64,000 nt of DNA from Siphonodentalium dalli (GCA_032622095.1 CP136061.1:54015762-54079761); one strand, 5' to 3'. Positions 44,038 to 57,339 are shown, numbered from the stretch's first letter. The notes: generated by a model not told the origin, from the sequence alone. Numbers and translations: made by a program.

Positions 44038-44290
44038 GCTGAAGGCGTCACTCTCACCAAAAAAGTGCTGAAGGGTATACACGTTTTGAAAATGTGATGT
44101 GTTGACAGGTTTTGAATTCTCGTTCTCTAAATGACTTAAGTTTCGTGTCTGCCATGATTTCTGTTATAGAGAGTAATTGAATATGTTCCAAGGAAAATTA
44201 AAATTAACTGAAAACGAATTGATGAGCGGCGCCAGACTTTCAGGAACAAAGTTAAAGTAACAGCATTAAGTGCCGATCACAAACCCGTAA
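44038..44290. mobile_element. Family D MITE, copy 2, right end lost
   Basis: GCTGAAGGCGTCACTCTCAC start, GTGCTGAAGGGTA, then GGCGCCAGACTTTCA and GTGCCGATCACAAACC in the same order as in 29457-29781. It stops before the inverted right end. Lies 3 bp from family F copy 1. Confidence 0.85.
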
Positions 44291-45519
44291 TCAATTGGTT
44301 TCGACGACTAAGTGACATAATGCATGAGGGGGGGGGGGTCGGGGCTGTTAAAACCAATGTCAGCGAAGAGATCGAGGTACGTTTTGCGAGGAGATCCGAC
44401 TCCCCCAAGTGAATTAAGTCACGTAATCATCGAAATCAATTAATTATTGTCTTTATAACACACATTATCATTCGTTAATTATGCAGATACTACATGTAAG
44501 TGACAAAATAGTCCTTGATCAGTTGATTATCCCGAGTTGATCGAATCCCAAATTCCAGTTGAGTGGATGAACACGTCATTTAAATATTAATAAACAGGGT
44601 AAGGTTACTACGTTTTCAGATTTCCGCAGTTTTACACCAGGAACCAGTCTATTCAACAATAGACATTGATTGCGTGCTAATAAACAGACATACCGGTAGG
44701 AGTCACAAACACAATGTCAGACGACAGCTAGACAGCAATGTTCATCTACTAAGCATCTGTATCAACTTTGAGATGAAAATCTATTATTAACATGTACTTT
44801 CACTTTTGTGAAATAGAATATTGGATAGTTGTTCTCGAATTTCGCGCATCAGACTGGTCCTTGCCCAAATTTAACCAGTCGCCAGATTCGTAGTAACCTG
44901 GACCTTTTTTGTCTGACTCACATACTATAGGTGTGTAATAAAAAGGCATACAACTGTAGTTCACAGTCTGCAGTATATGTTATTGGGGAAAGGTAACCTC
45001 CAACACATCAATATATCGAAGTTATCATAGTACATACATGTACATGTCTCAATGTGTGTTTTTGTTAGATCCGGAAGTTGTTTTGGGGAGGAACGCAATA
45101 GTTGACTAGTCATATATCAGGAAGTTAGGCTTTCACCGATGCACAATGCATGCTGAGATAAAAGGGGAGGTGTATACTCAAGGGATGTTACAAGGGGGCA
45201 GGTACTCGGTGGCAGTTATGTCACTCTATGAACACTTGTAGGTGACATGTGTTATATAGGTATATATGTTGGATTTTTGCCCCTCTTTTATTACCCGACT
45301 CCCTTCAAAGCTGTATATAATTGCTATATATATTGAAATAGGTGGAGGATCGAATATTATGTGTACTTTTGAAGATGCCCCATCCAAGTTGACACCATTC
45401 ATAAAACTACTATTGTTTCGCTTTCTATATCCTGAAATAATTAGATCTGACTTGTGATATTCAGGCTTGGCTGTTCCATTATTATATTCTTAACCACTAC
45501 CTATCCAGTTGTACTCATT
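44291..45519. other. Intergenic, no gene seen
   Basis: Contains G-runs (about 44330) and an AATAAA on the + strand at 44589-44594 that could serve the lectin gene. No coding exon recognised. Confidence 0.5.
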
Positions 45520-46660
45520 ATACCCTGATTTGCAAAGAAAACTTGGGGGGGGGGGGGTATATTGGATTGAATTTGTCTGTCAGTATGTCCTCCCGTCCAT
45601 CCCTCTGTTGGGATGTTTCCATCCGTCCATCATTTTTGTTCTTCTCCACATACATATTAAAGACCGAAATGGTTTATATATTTTGACTCACATTCAGATT
45701 TGTTCAAATGAGTTCATCAGGTCATATAGGTGAGAAGCCAGGGCCATAACTCTTTCCCTCCATAGTAATTCATCAGAAACTATCAGGCCTATTTAGCTTT
45801 TGGTATGGAGGGTCCTTTGGTGAGTGGGGTTCAGATTTGTACACGTGAGGTCATTTTTAGGAAACTTTTGAGGAAAATCAGTTTTCTTTAACTCTTAAAA
45901 TCTACCGTTTGAAATTTCTAGATGAATAGATCTCATAGATGGGGATTCACATTTGTTCAAATAAGGCCAGAGATAAGAGATTTAACTCTCAACCACCCAC
46001 CCTACCTGTATGTATGCTGTTTGATACTGGTATAATAACATATAGATTCCTATTTATTTCTAAGCTGCCTGGGTGGAGGCAATGAGGCTGTAGATTTGAT
46101 TTTTCAACCAGTAACAGTCCACATTTTCCTACTTCGGGTTAAACTGTTCGACCGAAATCGCCACAAATGTTAACAGGTCTATTTTGCTGATATTTAGTAT
46201 GAATGGTTCTTTGGTGTCTGGTGTTGAAATTTATTCAGATGTGGTCACCAGGTTAAATAGGGTGGGACCAGGGACATAACTGTATGTCTCTATAGTCATT
46301 CTTAAATTGTCTTCTCAAGAGAGGTTGGACTATTTAGCTTACATATAGTATGGATGATCCTTTAGTGGCTGATATTCAGATTTGTTAACATCAGGTCAAC
46401 CTGTTAAGAAATGACGGGGGCTATGGGGAGTTAACAATTTTGTGTTTAAAAAATCATTGAAATACCAAATTCATTAAAACATCTTCCTTGGAACTACCTA
46501 ACTGATTAATCTGACATACATGTATGGTGTTTTGGGTCCATGGATAAATGGGCTTCAACATGTCTACATGGTTTTATAAAAAGGTGCTTGTGAGATTGGA
46601 AATTTCCTAAAAATTTAGAAAGTTTGAGATGTCGGTTGTGAAATTCCAACCCAAGACTTG
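45520..46660. repeat. Degenerate ~150-170-bp tandem repeats
   Basis: The phrases CAGATTTGTTCAAATG(A)GTT or a variant, GGCCATAACT, CTATTTAGCTT(T/A) and GTATGGA(G/T)GGTCCTTTGGTG return in the same order near 45700, 45835, 45950, 46230 and 46380. Units are highly diverged. Similar cores occur in repeat-bearing elements of molluscs. A 13-base G run lies at 45545. Confidence 0.6.
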
Positions 46661-46714
46661 GGAGTCTGGAGCCCGGTCGGGAGGGGACTTGTTGAGCTGG
46701 AGGAGGGGGTGATC

Positions 46715-46778
46715 AGTAGTGAACAGTGGGCAATTTCATGGTGGATATTCACCTTGAAATTACCCACTGTACACTACT
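46715..46778. repeat. Short hairpin
   Basis: AGTAGTGAACAGTGGGCAAT pairs with TACCCACTGTACACTACT around a ~20-bp loop. Confidence 0.85.
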
Positions 46779-47639
46779 GAAGCCTCTCTAGCCACATATC
46801 GTGTTTAGATCCACGTTTTTCAAAGTGCTTATGAAAAGTTCTGACTATTGTGGTCTCCAGAGTCCCAGTCTCGTCAGTCTTTGCAGTCTGGTGAGCGACC
46901 CCACAGTCTTTTACTGTCTTGTTGACTGAATACGAGAAGTGTAGTGTAAAATCGGTATTTGCTTGTACCCACGAATGATAATTCTCGTGTTCAGTCAAAA
47001 GCAGTATAGGTTTCCTTTTTATTATATGCGGTTTCGTTATTTCAATTTACAATCATTTCGAATCATCTGATCGCCAAATGATTGACTTGCCTCTGGCTCA
47101 TAAATAAACATTACACGAAGCTCGATATCGCTATATGTAACGTGCATTCTCACAATAGCAGCGGCCAAACGCCAAAAGTGGTTAAGGGACCCATGCACGG
47201 TAGAACAGATATAACAAAATGTCTTTGAAGGAGAAACATATTTTGTTTACGAAAATGACAGTAAAAAATAACGGAATCGGTTGTGGCTATTGTCAAATCG
47301 ACGATGAACAATACCCACCAGTGACTTTTTTTTCCAGAAATTAACGATTTTGGTAAGGCGATCACTGGGGTTAAGTCTTAACTTATTTGCCAACATTGTT
47401 GGTGTTAAAATGACTAAATCATACCAATTCTCGACTTGATGAAAAAAGTGTTGGTTAACTCAGCTGGTTAATTTGGAATTTCCTGCCATTTGGAACCGAA
47501 ACATTTATTTTTTGCTGACAAATCGCTCTTTTTCACAAAAATAACTAGTCTGACCAAGGTGGCAAGCGTTAGCTCAAACATGTTCTATATTTTGAGGTCC
47601 CTCTGCACTATTAGAAGTATTGAACACACCAGGAACTGA

Positions 47640-49930
47640 ATATATAGCATCAATATTAACCGAAGGTGTGGACAAAGGATAGTTATATAGGAAATACACA
47701 ATGTTTATGGATTGGTTGGTCCCGAGATAGTGTGGCTTTACAAAACGCGGATGAATGGCAAATATAAAAGGCGATTTTTATATTTTACGAAAGCACTCTG
47801 CCCGATTTAAAATTTTGAACACAATACGATCTGAATCTATATATATTAACCGAGAGTGCAGTTCTATCAGGGAATGCATAATTTATAGGGGTGGATTGTT
47901 TCCCGAAAGCCTGGGTCGATTTACACAAAGCAGGTGGTAAATAAGTAAGACAATTTTTTTATGTTTTGAGGACCCCCTATACCCAATTGAAGTGTTAAAG
48001 TTACTGAAAGGATGCTCCAAATACTAAATGGGATGTGGGTAAAGCCAATGGGTAGTATAGTATCAGGAGATACACAATGGGTTGGTTCCCGAAAGCCTTT
48101 GGCACCTTTCAAAAAGCGGATGGCAAATGGCATGCAAGGGCGAATATTGTTTTTTTGGTGGGACCCGTTAACCCAATTAAACTCTTGAACGCAACATGCA
48201 CTTAAGTTGTATTCTCTTAATATTAGCTGACAGTTTGAACGAAAGGTAGTGCTATCAGGCAATTATCAAATTATATGAGTGGTTTGGATCCCCCGAAACC
48301 TCGGATACTTTACAAAAAGCGGCTGGCAAATACCAAATGCGAATGTTCTATTTTATGAGGACCCCATTTTCCACTTGAAGTCTTAAACACGCCACGAACT
48401 GAAATGATATGGTCTCAACTTTAACTGAGGGTGCGGACAAATGGTAGTATTATCAGGAACTACACATATGTTATGGACACGATGGTTCGCGAAAGCATAT
48501 GACACTTTACAACAAGCGGCTGGCAAACGAAAAAGTAAAATTTTCACTGCATGTCTTAGGGTCCCCAATCCCTATTTGAAGTCTTTAACACACCACTACC
48601 TGAAGGGATATGCTGTCAATATCACAAGGGATTGTGGATGAATGGCTGTTCTATCAGAAAAGATGCAAATATTTTATGATATGTTGATTCACGTGGCACC
48701 TTACAAAAACAAAAAGCAGATATAAAACGATAAAGGAGAATTTTGACAGTTTTTGTGGGCCCCCCTACAACATGTGAACTATTGAACCCATCACGAACTG
48801 AATGGATGTGCTCCAAATGTCAAGCGACGGTGTGTACAAGTGGCTATTCTACCAGGAAATATACAATTGGTATAGATGTGTTAGTACCCGACAGCCATGA
48901 CGCTTTTAAAAACGGCTGTCAAATAAAATGTTTTCACTGTTTTAGGATCCCCTACCCAATTTGAAGACCAGAACACATCACGAACTGGAACGATATACTC
49001 TCAATATTAACTGACAATGGGTAGCTGCATAAGGAAGTACAGATGGATTGATTCAGAAAGCATGAGCACTTTACAAAAGTGGATGGCAAATAAAAGCAAA
49101 ATTTCTGTGTTTAGGACGCTACACTAATTGAAGTCTTGAAGACACCACATAGTGAAATGAAATGCTCTCAATATTAACTGAGGCTGTGATCAAAGGTTAG
49201 TTTTTATCAGGATACACACACCATGGTGTTGGTTCCCGAAAGCCTGCACCATGTGTCACTGCACAACAAGCGGGTGACAAATAATAAAGGCGATTTTTTT
49301 ATATATCCCAATACCCTATTTGGAGTCTTGAACACATGCATCACGTACTGAATGGATTATGCTCTCAATATCAACAGAGGCTGTGGTCGAATGGCTATTC
49401 TGTCAGGCACTAGACGATATATAAGGCTGCATAATTATGTTGTTTTCTGGCAGCCTGGGGCACTTTACGAAAAGCGGCTGACAAATAACTAAAATGCCAT
49501 TATAACTATTTTGTGACCACCAACGCTATTTTAAATCATGAAACCCCCACGAACTGAAGGTATATGCTCTTAGTTTAACTGGGGGTGTGGTAATATGACA
49601 GTTCTATCAGGAAGGAAACAATATATATGGATGGGTAGGGTTCCTGAATCCTGGGAGTTTGGGACACTTTGCAATAATCGGCTGGCAAATACGAAAGGCG
49701 AATTGTCACTGTTATTGGGACCCCTACCCTATTTGAAGCATACCATGAACTAAAATGATATGCTATGCGTTTTAACAGAGGGTGTGGAGAACATGTTTTT
49801 CGATCAGGAAATATACAATTAGTATGGATGCTCCCATCTCGAAATCCTGCGTCACCTTACACAAAGCAAACGGCAAATCAGAAAGACCACCTACCCTATT
49901 TTAATTCTTGAACACTCAGCGAACTGAATA
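47640..49930. repeat. About 12 degenerate ~190-210-bp tandem units
   Basis: Each unit carries, in order, GAACTGAA(T/A)..ATATGCTCTCAATATTAAC, GAGGGTGTGGACAAATGG, CTATCAGGAAATACACAA, TTCCCGAAAGCCTG, CACTTTACAAAAAGCGGCTG and GACCCCCTACCC. Enclosed by the inverted arms. Confidence 0.85.
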
Positions 49931-50228
49931 TATGACAACATTCTCCCAGCAACACATCACACTCTCTTGCGTTTGGTTTAGATATACTGGTATATATAAC
50001 TGAAAGAACTGCCACCTTGGTGAGAATTCATTTGAAAATAATATTTACTTTCTATATTTCTTATTATTTAGAGGGACACTAACAATCACTTTGGCAACAT
50101 AAGTCATTTGTTTTATATTTTTAGACTATATGTATACATTCTGTGTCATATGTTGTCTATAACAAATATGCCAGTCCTACAAAGTCGACGTCGATGCATA
50201 TTTATATATAGCTGTTATCAATAAAATG

Positions 50229-50280
50229 TGTTGTTGTAGTTGTTGTTGTTGTTATTATTGGTGTTGTTGTTGTTGTTGTA
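50229..50280. repeat. (GTT)n microsatellite
   Basis: Mostly GTT triplets with GTA, ATT and GGT interruptions, inside the large fold-back element. Confidence 0.95.
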
Positions 50281-51129
50281 ACTGTGGGTCTGGAAGCCTG
50301 AACACGTCTTTGATCACTTAAAAAAATGTTACCGTGCCCAATGTTCAACAAACGAGTCATGGTGGCTCCCATTATGATTAATTGGGAAATTTGGTGAAGT
50401 TGTTATCAAAAAATGAAATTTTTCGACCAAAAACATGTTTGGGGAGGGGTAGCTAAAATCCAGTATCTCGCAATCCATTCAAAATTGCTCGTTACAAATT
50501 ATTTCTACATATGATTTTCATATGGATTAACTATTTGGGCATGATTGCATATCCATTTGAATGATAATGTTTGAAAAAATATATTTTTCCGCAAAAAAAT
50601 AAATGTTTCGGCTCCAAATGGCAGGAAAATCCAAATTAACCACCACTTTTTTCATATCAGGTAGAGAATTGGTATGATGTAGTAATTTCAACACCAACAA
50701 TGTTGGCAAATAAGTTAGGACTTAACCACAGAGCTCGCTTTACCAACATCGTTAATTTCTGGAAAAAGTCACTGGTGGGTATCGATCATCGTCGATTTGA
50801 TAATAGCCATGCACCACCGATTCTGTTATTTTTCACTATCATTTTCGTGAAAATATATATATTTCTACTTTAAAAAAAAGTTGGTTTCAACGTGTTCTGC
50901 GAGGGTAGGGGTACCTCGAAAACTGGAACTTTTTTTAATTTGGCAGCTGCACTACTATAGTCTAGTTCCTCGACAATCAAAGGGCTCCAAGTCATCTAAG
51001 ATTATATTTTTTTCCAGCTGGCAATATTAGAAATATCTAACAATTTTTTTATCCAGGTCATTTTTAAAGCATTCGAAAATGAATCAATAATTATGTGGAA
51101 ACTTCAAGCCTCCATTTTCAATTTGATAT

Positions 51130-51335
51130 AGGTCAAAGCACGTGTTTCATTGTGGAATGGGTCTTTACAAACTGGTATAGAAAATATAATAAAAACAACA
51201 GTCTGAGTAGCGTAGGGTTTTCTCCTCGCATGAGATGAGAGGATTATTTTTTCACTGAGCTATAGCGCCTCGTAAAAATAAGCCTCCGCGTCTCACTTTT
51301 TGGAGAAAAACCGTACGCTACTCAGAACAGTTAAC
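51130..51335. mobile_element. Family H element, intact copy
   Basis: CTGAGTAGCGTAGGGTTTTC at 51203 pairs with AAAACCGTACGCTACTCAG, enclosing GCGCCTCGTAAAAATAAGCC. Flanks (GAAAATATAATAAAAACAAC; TTAACTATTGTC) are shared with 37690-38320. Confidence 0.8.
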
Positions 51336-51481
51336 TATTGTCAACATATTTCCATGGTCCGTGGATACCGATATATAGGTCAAGGTGTTTTGGAATAGTT
51401 CAACGGATCGCTGGTCAGTTTCAAGCACCCTATTTGATATATATATCGGCTTCAAACTCTGTCGATTATTGTCAAAGTCCT

Positions 51482-51600
51482 AGTCCAAGTCTTCTCATAC
51501 TAAAACCAGCTAAGATATTGGGATGGAGATGCTGGTGTTAAAATCCAGCATCTCGCCATACCAATATCTTAGCTGGTTTTAGTACGAGAAGACTTGGACT
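51482..51600. repeat. Hairpin, ~55-bp arms
   Basis: AGTCCAAGTCTTCTCATACT ... GAGATGCTGG pairs with CCAGCATCTC ... AGTACGAGAAGACTTGGACT around TGTTAAAAT. Arms differ at only a few positions. Confidence 0.97.
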
Positions 51601-54597
51601 ATCAAAGTCCATGTCAATATGACTCTGCAAACGACTTGTACAAACGTCAAATATTACTTCAAGAAGTCAATATAGAAATGTACCTTTAGTTTTGTGTAGT
51701 ATTTTGGAATTGTCCACAATTATTGTCGACCATTCCCATGCATGTAACGGTCAACAGCTGCCGGATAATTTATTGATTGATTGATTTTTATTTAGATAAT
51801 TTCAATCAGCAGTGTACACTATATAATTACAGATCACATACCATTGATATAAAAGTAATAAATAAAATTGACAGAGCTGAAAATTTGAATGAGAAGGTAT
51901 TTATGTTGGCTTATAAGAGGCTGTAGAAATAGATATGTTAGAGAGGAGAGTAGGTGGGCAGTCTAATCGAAAATAGGAAGATAAATGCTGAGGGCTATCA
52001 AGGATGACACAAAAAGTCCCAGAAGGGACTTATTTCCATTGTGGTCTTTAGGAAGCTCCCAGCGATACGAGAGTGTTGAAATAATTCCACTGCTGCGCAT
52101 GCGTCTGTTCTGGATCATTATATTGATCAACGTATTGTTGTACTAGTTATAGTCATCTACATACGCAGCGTTACTTCACAGTAACACTCGAATTCCCAAA
52201 CAAACCTTAAAAGGTTTGCTTCCTTTATTGAAAATTGAACTTAAATTATGTATGTGTCAAATCATTCGGAAAGTGGTGACACTTTTGAAATTATGTGAAT
52301 AGCGGTATACATGTATATAATACATGTGTGTATATATATATATACCCGGATAGAAATGGGTAAGAAAGCGATCTTGATGTCATTTGACCTTTGAATGACA
52401 ACGGTATAACTCCCCAACGAAGATGGCCGCCAATTTTTCACTAATTTCTGTCGTTTGATTCTCAGTGCACTCCTGTCCCTCGGAAAATTAATTTTAAAGA
52501 ACGCGATATGAAAGTTCACACAAAAAAACTCGCATTTTGCAGCTCTAGTCACGGTTTAGTGACAAATGTGCAACACTTGACGAGATAAGTGAGAGGCTTT
52601 ATTACTAACTTTCCACAAATGGAATGAAACTAATCACATTGCATAGTCCAACATGGTTGCCATGATGTTCACCAAAATAGATAAATATTTGATTTTGCAT
52701 CAGTGTGTCCCACAATCGCTTACAAGTTGTGGCTGAAGGATCAAATTGGCTAATAAATAAACTAACATTTTAATGCAGTGATCGTTGTTTATTTTCTCTA
52801 TTTAAATGGCTTCCCTTTATTTATACACAGATTAACACCCGGATTTTTTGCGAATATCCACTTTTCGGGTTAAAACCATTATTTCATGGGTATAACTATG
52901 TTGGAATATTCGAAGTCAGAGGTGTTTGTTATTTGTAACTGTCTTAATTGTGATACACAGAGAAATATATAGACCAAATTACCAAAAAATATGGCTTGCA
53001 AAATGGCCACCAGAATTGTAAAATTGTCGATTATTTCGAAAATGGTCGCGGAACTCGATACATAATTGGCATACATACATAGACTCGATACATAGTTGGC
53101 AGATGGAATCACAAGGATAAAATACCCAAACTCCGTTGGAATGCGCTTTGGGGGAAAACTAATCATACAAGATGGCATCCAACATGGCCGCTGACAATAA
53201 CGAATATAAATATGATAGTTATCATAAATTCCCAGCAGCAAGGACAGGAATTCGACGTCGATATACATCACATATTGCAATCAAGGTGTGTTGGAATGTG
53301 TGATATCACAATGCATATTTTACAATATAGTTATATGGCTACCGATGCTACCCAAACACGGCATGTTTGTCGCTATAGTCCGTGTTACACTGAAACAATT
53401 TTCGACATGATTATCGTCTAGCTGGAACTAAATGTGGATCCATTGTTTTCTTAATCCAAACCGTTCCGTAACTGGCTGTGTTTCATGTTCTTCCCATATA
53501 ACTACTTACCGGTGTTATGTTACCTGTAGATAATACCTTACCCCAATAACCACTATAACATTTATAGTAACTTCCTTTGAATCAATCAGATACGCATCTG
53601 TGCGACAAACAATTTACATCGAGTACACTAATCAAACCACCTGGTATGCGTAGTTTGTCAACAGACTTCCCGACATATATGACCATCAAAAGCTTGAAAG
53701 TTGAAAACGGTTATATATGTGTCGTTTGTTTTTTCCAGTCCTATATAAAACAGCATGTCTTGTCAACATCAGTGACATACCAGTCCGGAATGCCTCTCGT
53801 GCTCCAGAAATAAGGTAGATATCTGCCATACTGTCAGCACATTTGTGCAATAGGGTAATTAACTAGTAGATTGCTAAAAATACGTCTGTTATCCTATCTT
53901 TAAACTCCGACAGTACGTCTCTTCAGAAGAATCTGAGCGTTTTGCCCAAAGCTAATCCAGATGGTTGCCATGACGTTGTCTTTATACATATACATGGGCT
54001 GGCTATGTTGATACACGGGCTGGGTAATTTTTATTAAGGACACTATATAAGAAAGAGAATGTCTTGATATTCCTTTGATCGTGATGTTGATCAGGAGTCA
54101 TTCCTTTGCAATGAAAAACCAATTCACCAAACTACATGGTTGTTTACTTCCACCCTATGGGTCGATGAATAATAATTGTGTAACATCGCGGGAGATACGA
54201 ACATGTTTACAATATAGTATACTATATATATTCCCTCACTAGCTCTTGCAGTTCGGAGGGTGCATGTGGATAGACATCGTGCTTGCAGATGGCTAAGATC
54301 TTCTTATCTGACCGTTGCACCAGGGGAATGATATCATGGCAAATAGGCTATAGTCATTTTAACCAGAAGCACACAAGGCATGACAAGGTAGCTCAATAAT
54401 GCGGAAAAGTGTGATCTGGTGCAAATTCTCGCCAGGTTTGTTTGCACAAACAACTAAAGTTGACCTCGAAAAAAATGGACTCTGCGGAACTATACCAAAT
54501 ACTATTTATTTGGAGACATTTTTGTTTGAAAATGGGCTAGCGTGCAAATAGTATTGGCTAACGGTGTGACGCTTTACACTACATGTTTCCGTTTGCA
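51601..54597. other. Intergenic 3 kb, no gene supported
   Basis: 51765-51900 has a (TTGA)n-like stretch and AATAAA-rich sequence resembling a LINE 3' end on the minus strand, but no coding part. A small direct repeat AGACTCGATACATA(A/G)TTGGCA-type lies at ~53050-53102. Open frames up to 133 codons show no domain. Confidence 0.45.
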
Positions 54598-54661
54598 GGG
54601 GTTCCTTTGCGGAGATCCCCGAATTCGCGGAGGTCACATAAAATGGGCGAAAGAGATTACT

Positions 54662-55047
54662 TTAAAGATGCATAATCCGAATTTTTTAAAGCTCGCAAAT
54701 TACTATTTACTCGGCTTCTGGGGTAAAAAAAAAATATTTGATTCGAGTCGAGGAACACGCCCATCAAAGCTCAGAGTGATCAGATATCGATATTTTAAAT
54801 CTATTGTTTTCACTCTAAAATCAAGTGGCTTTTTGTGTCAGATATTTGACAAACCAGCAAAATTTTGTTTAACAAAACGTTGATAAATAACATGCTTTGG
54901 ACACTTTTTTACTACATTTGACTGTGGTTAACATTATTTTTTGGGCAATTAATCAATTATGAAAACTGAAGCGGCATTTTTTAAAATGTTGTTGTTGTTG
55001 GAATCTGATGATATGGGAACCATCGAATCGGATTGAGTACCTTTTAA
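54662..55047 (-). mobile_element. Family A MITE, copy 8
   Basis: TTTAAAGATGCATAATCCGA to GAATCGGATTGAGTACC then TTTTAA. Slightly short in the middle. Confidence 0.9.
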
Positions 55048-55344
55048 AGAGATGAATTACGAAATTTGTATATGTTGTAATAATTGAGAAGTATTTTAAA
55101 CAAATAATGACTCAAAAATCGATAATTGTAGCTTGTTCTATCAATTATATTCGCTGAGGTCATTTGGCGCAAATCGACAAAATGATTATAATCATTTGCT
55201 ATATATATAGTCCTATATATATACTCCCGGAGAATGCTGCGCAGAATTCCCGGTCGTGCAAATTAAATCGCCGAGGTCACTCAACTCGCATTCACAATTC
55301 GCCGATAATATGTCTCATTTGACATATACACACCCGTGCCTCCT

Positions 55345-55804
55345 TTAAAGGTACTCCGTCCGATCGGATCTCGGGTCCCATATGGCCATATCATCAAGAT
55401 ACAACAACAATTTGTCTTCAAACTGCGCTTTTGTTATCAGAATCGATTCGTTGCAACAAAATAATGCTAACCACTGTCAACTATGGTATAAAATTTCCCA
55501 AAACGTGTATTTATCAACATTTTGTTTAAAGAAATATGGCCGAATTATCACTTGAGTATTCACGAAATATGGCCGTATTATCACTTGTTTTAGAGTTATC
55601 CATCTTCATCCGCAATTTTGACCGATACCACCCGCTGATGGCGTGTTTCTGGGCCACACACAATGAAAATAACAAACTTTAAAAACCGATATCTGATCAC
55701 TCTGAGCTTTGATGGGTGAGTTCCTCCACTCGAATAAAATATTGTTTACCCCCGAAGCCAAAGAAATGGTAATTTAGGAGCGTTAAATCGGATTGATTAC
55801 CTTT
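55345..55804 (+). mobile_element. Family A MITE, copy 9
   Basis: TTAAAGGTACTCCGTCCGAT to CGGATTGATTACC then TTTA. Internal landmarks present, with a duplicated TATGGCCG(A/T)ATTATCACTTG phrase. Confidence 0.9.
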
Positions 55805-55872
55805 AGTGTCGTCTAATTCGCTCATTTCAGGGGACCTTCGCGAATTCGGAGTTATCCGCAAAGGGAACTCCG

Positions 55873-57045
55873 CATACGAGTACCTACTGTAAATCGTCGC
55901 ACCCCACATTGGGTGGTGAATCTACTCGATCCCAGGGCTTCTTAAAGATATGGCCAGCATTGGACCCTGCACTAAAAACTATACAGAACTCTCAGAATCC
56001 GTACGGAATCTGACAAGGTTTGCCGAATGGTTATTGTCCAAACAGAGAAAGACCTGTCAGGACTTGCGCTGTATTATCAAACAGAAGAAGAGTATCTGTG
56101 CCGTAATTCGTTCCGTGCCACATGTCCGTTCCGTGTAATATACGAAATCTGTAATTTAAGCGGGCATTATTTTTATGTATCACCGGTTGCCCAGAAACAA
56201 CGTGCTTTCACCGGTCGTGGAATGTTCTAGTATAAATCAAGTTTACCGATTTAGTAAAGAGGTTGAGAGCATAAAGCCATCAAAATGGTATGTAAATATC
56301 TATCATTAGAACCTTATGTTTTCTTACCAACATCTTGTACCTTTATTGTGCAAAAGTTTAGTATTTCTTCTAAAATATTACCATTAGTTTTTAATAATTT
56401 AGCAAGTCATATTTTTCACTGAAATTTAGACTCGAGACTCACGAGAGCCGAGACACGCATCATACTAATAACTTTACAGAGAACAGGTCTGGGAAATGTT
56501 AACATTCAACTACAATAGCTGAATTCAGGTATCCTATTAAAAATCCTTGACCGCTTTGAAATTACAGTAATACAGATTGGATCTCAACCAAATGAGGACA
56601 ATCTTAGTATTCTTACTCAAAAATAGGGATGTTCAACGTCACGATGTAATTTATAACTTAAGATTTGCGTTTTTTAATTTTTCATATCTTTTTAATAACA
56701 AATTCAAATAAAATGGCAATCAAGAACCTGGTAGAACGTGATCTCACCAAGCCGATGTCATAAGTATTATCTGGGTCCTACGTTTATAAGTATTTTTTTT
56801 GCGACGTCAAAGCACAGTTGTTGGAAACTTGTCAAAAAAACAGAAAAGAGATATCACCACCCCTACTTATTAATATAATTGACAAGTAGGGAAAGCTACT
56901 GAGCCCACACATCTCCCAACAATCCATGTCACCGCTCGTTTCGTGTTCAATTGCAACAATAAAAACATTAATTTCAGAAAAGTATCACATCCTAGTAATA
57001 AAACATATATTTCTTTTCATGTTTACCGTAAGTGCAGTAGAAAAT
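55873..57045. other. Intergenic, weak coding-like stretch at 55950-56230
   Basis: Two overlapping frames of ~62 and ~67 codons have balanced composition and cysteines (for example TEEEYLCRNSFRATCPF) but match nothing I know. At 56284 AAAATG is followed by GTATGTAA, which could be a first-exon donor. Neither is strong enough to call a gene. Confidence 0.35.
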
Positions 57046-57263
57046 TATCACTTTATAATTACGTTTATCGCATACAACAGTACAACTTCCCAAACAACAG
57101 CGGCTCGCTGATTCCACGAGTCGCCATCCGAGAGTCAAGCGCAGATAATAGCATTGGAAATTATCTGCCCTTGACTCTCGGATGGCGACTCGTGGAATCG
57201 GCAGCCCAGAGTTGCACAGTTGTTTTGGGAAGTTGTATACGATAAAAGTAATTATAAAGTGAT
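57046..57263. repeat. Hairpin MITE, ~100-bp arms
   Basis: TATCACTTTATAATTACGTT ... GCCATCCGAGAGTCAAG pairs with CTTGACTCTCGGATGGC ... AGTAATTATAAAGTGATA. Confidence 0.95.
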
Positions 57264-57339
57264 ATATAGTTTATTGCCATGTTAGATTGGTTATAACACA
57301 TTATGACCCTAGCTATATATCTGTCCAATACTTAATAAA

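Larger units (their letters stand above)
47225..50872. mobile_element. Large fold-back element with internal ~200-bp repeats
   Basis: Left arm 47225-47522 and right arm ~50585-50872 are diverged reverse complements: GCCAACATTGTTGGTGTTA versus AACACCAACAATGTTGGC, CCTGCCATTTGGAACCGAAA versus TTTCGGCTCCAAATGGCAGG, and a CAGTGACTTTTTTTTCCAGA block. Between them 47640-49930 holds about a dozen degenerate units. No transposase frame. Arms plus repeat core define one element ~3.65 kb long; no target duplication could be fixed because the outermost bases have diverged. Confidence 0.75.
54598..55872. mobile_element. Family J element carrying two family A insertions
   Basis: 54598-54655 (GTTCCTTTGCGGAGATCCCC, GAATTCGCGGAGGTC) pairs with 55808-55872 (GACCTTCGCGAATTCGGAG, CCGCAAAGGGAAC). 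Just inside each arm lies a family A MITE, in opposite orientations. The remaining ~300 bp (55048-55344) is the element's own centre. Confidence 0.75.

Noticed and set aside
52420-53190. Several AAGATGGC(C/G)GCC-like words resembling a transcription-factor site
   Set aside because: They are scattered, not near a supported promoter, and similar words are frequent in invertebrate repeats.
56220-56290. Possible CCT2 first exon ending AAAATG|GTATGT
   Set aside because: The donor fits, but it is 6 kb from the CCT2 exon across a fold-back element, and an ATG before an exon that itself begins ATG has no independent support.
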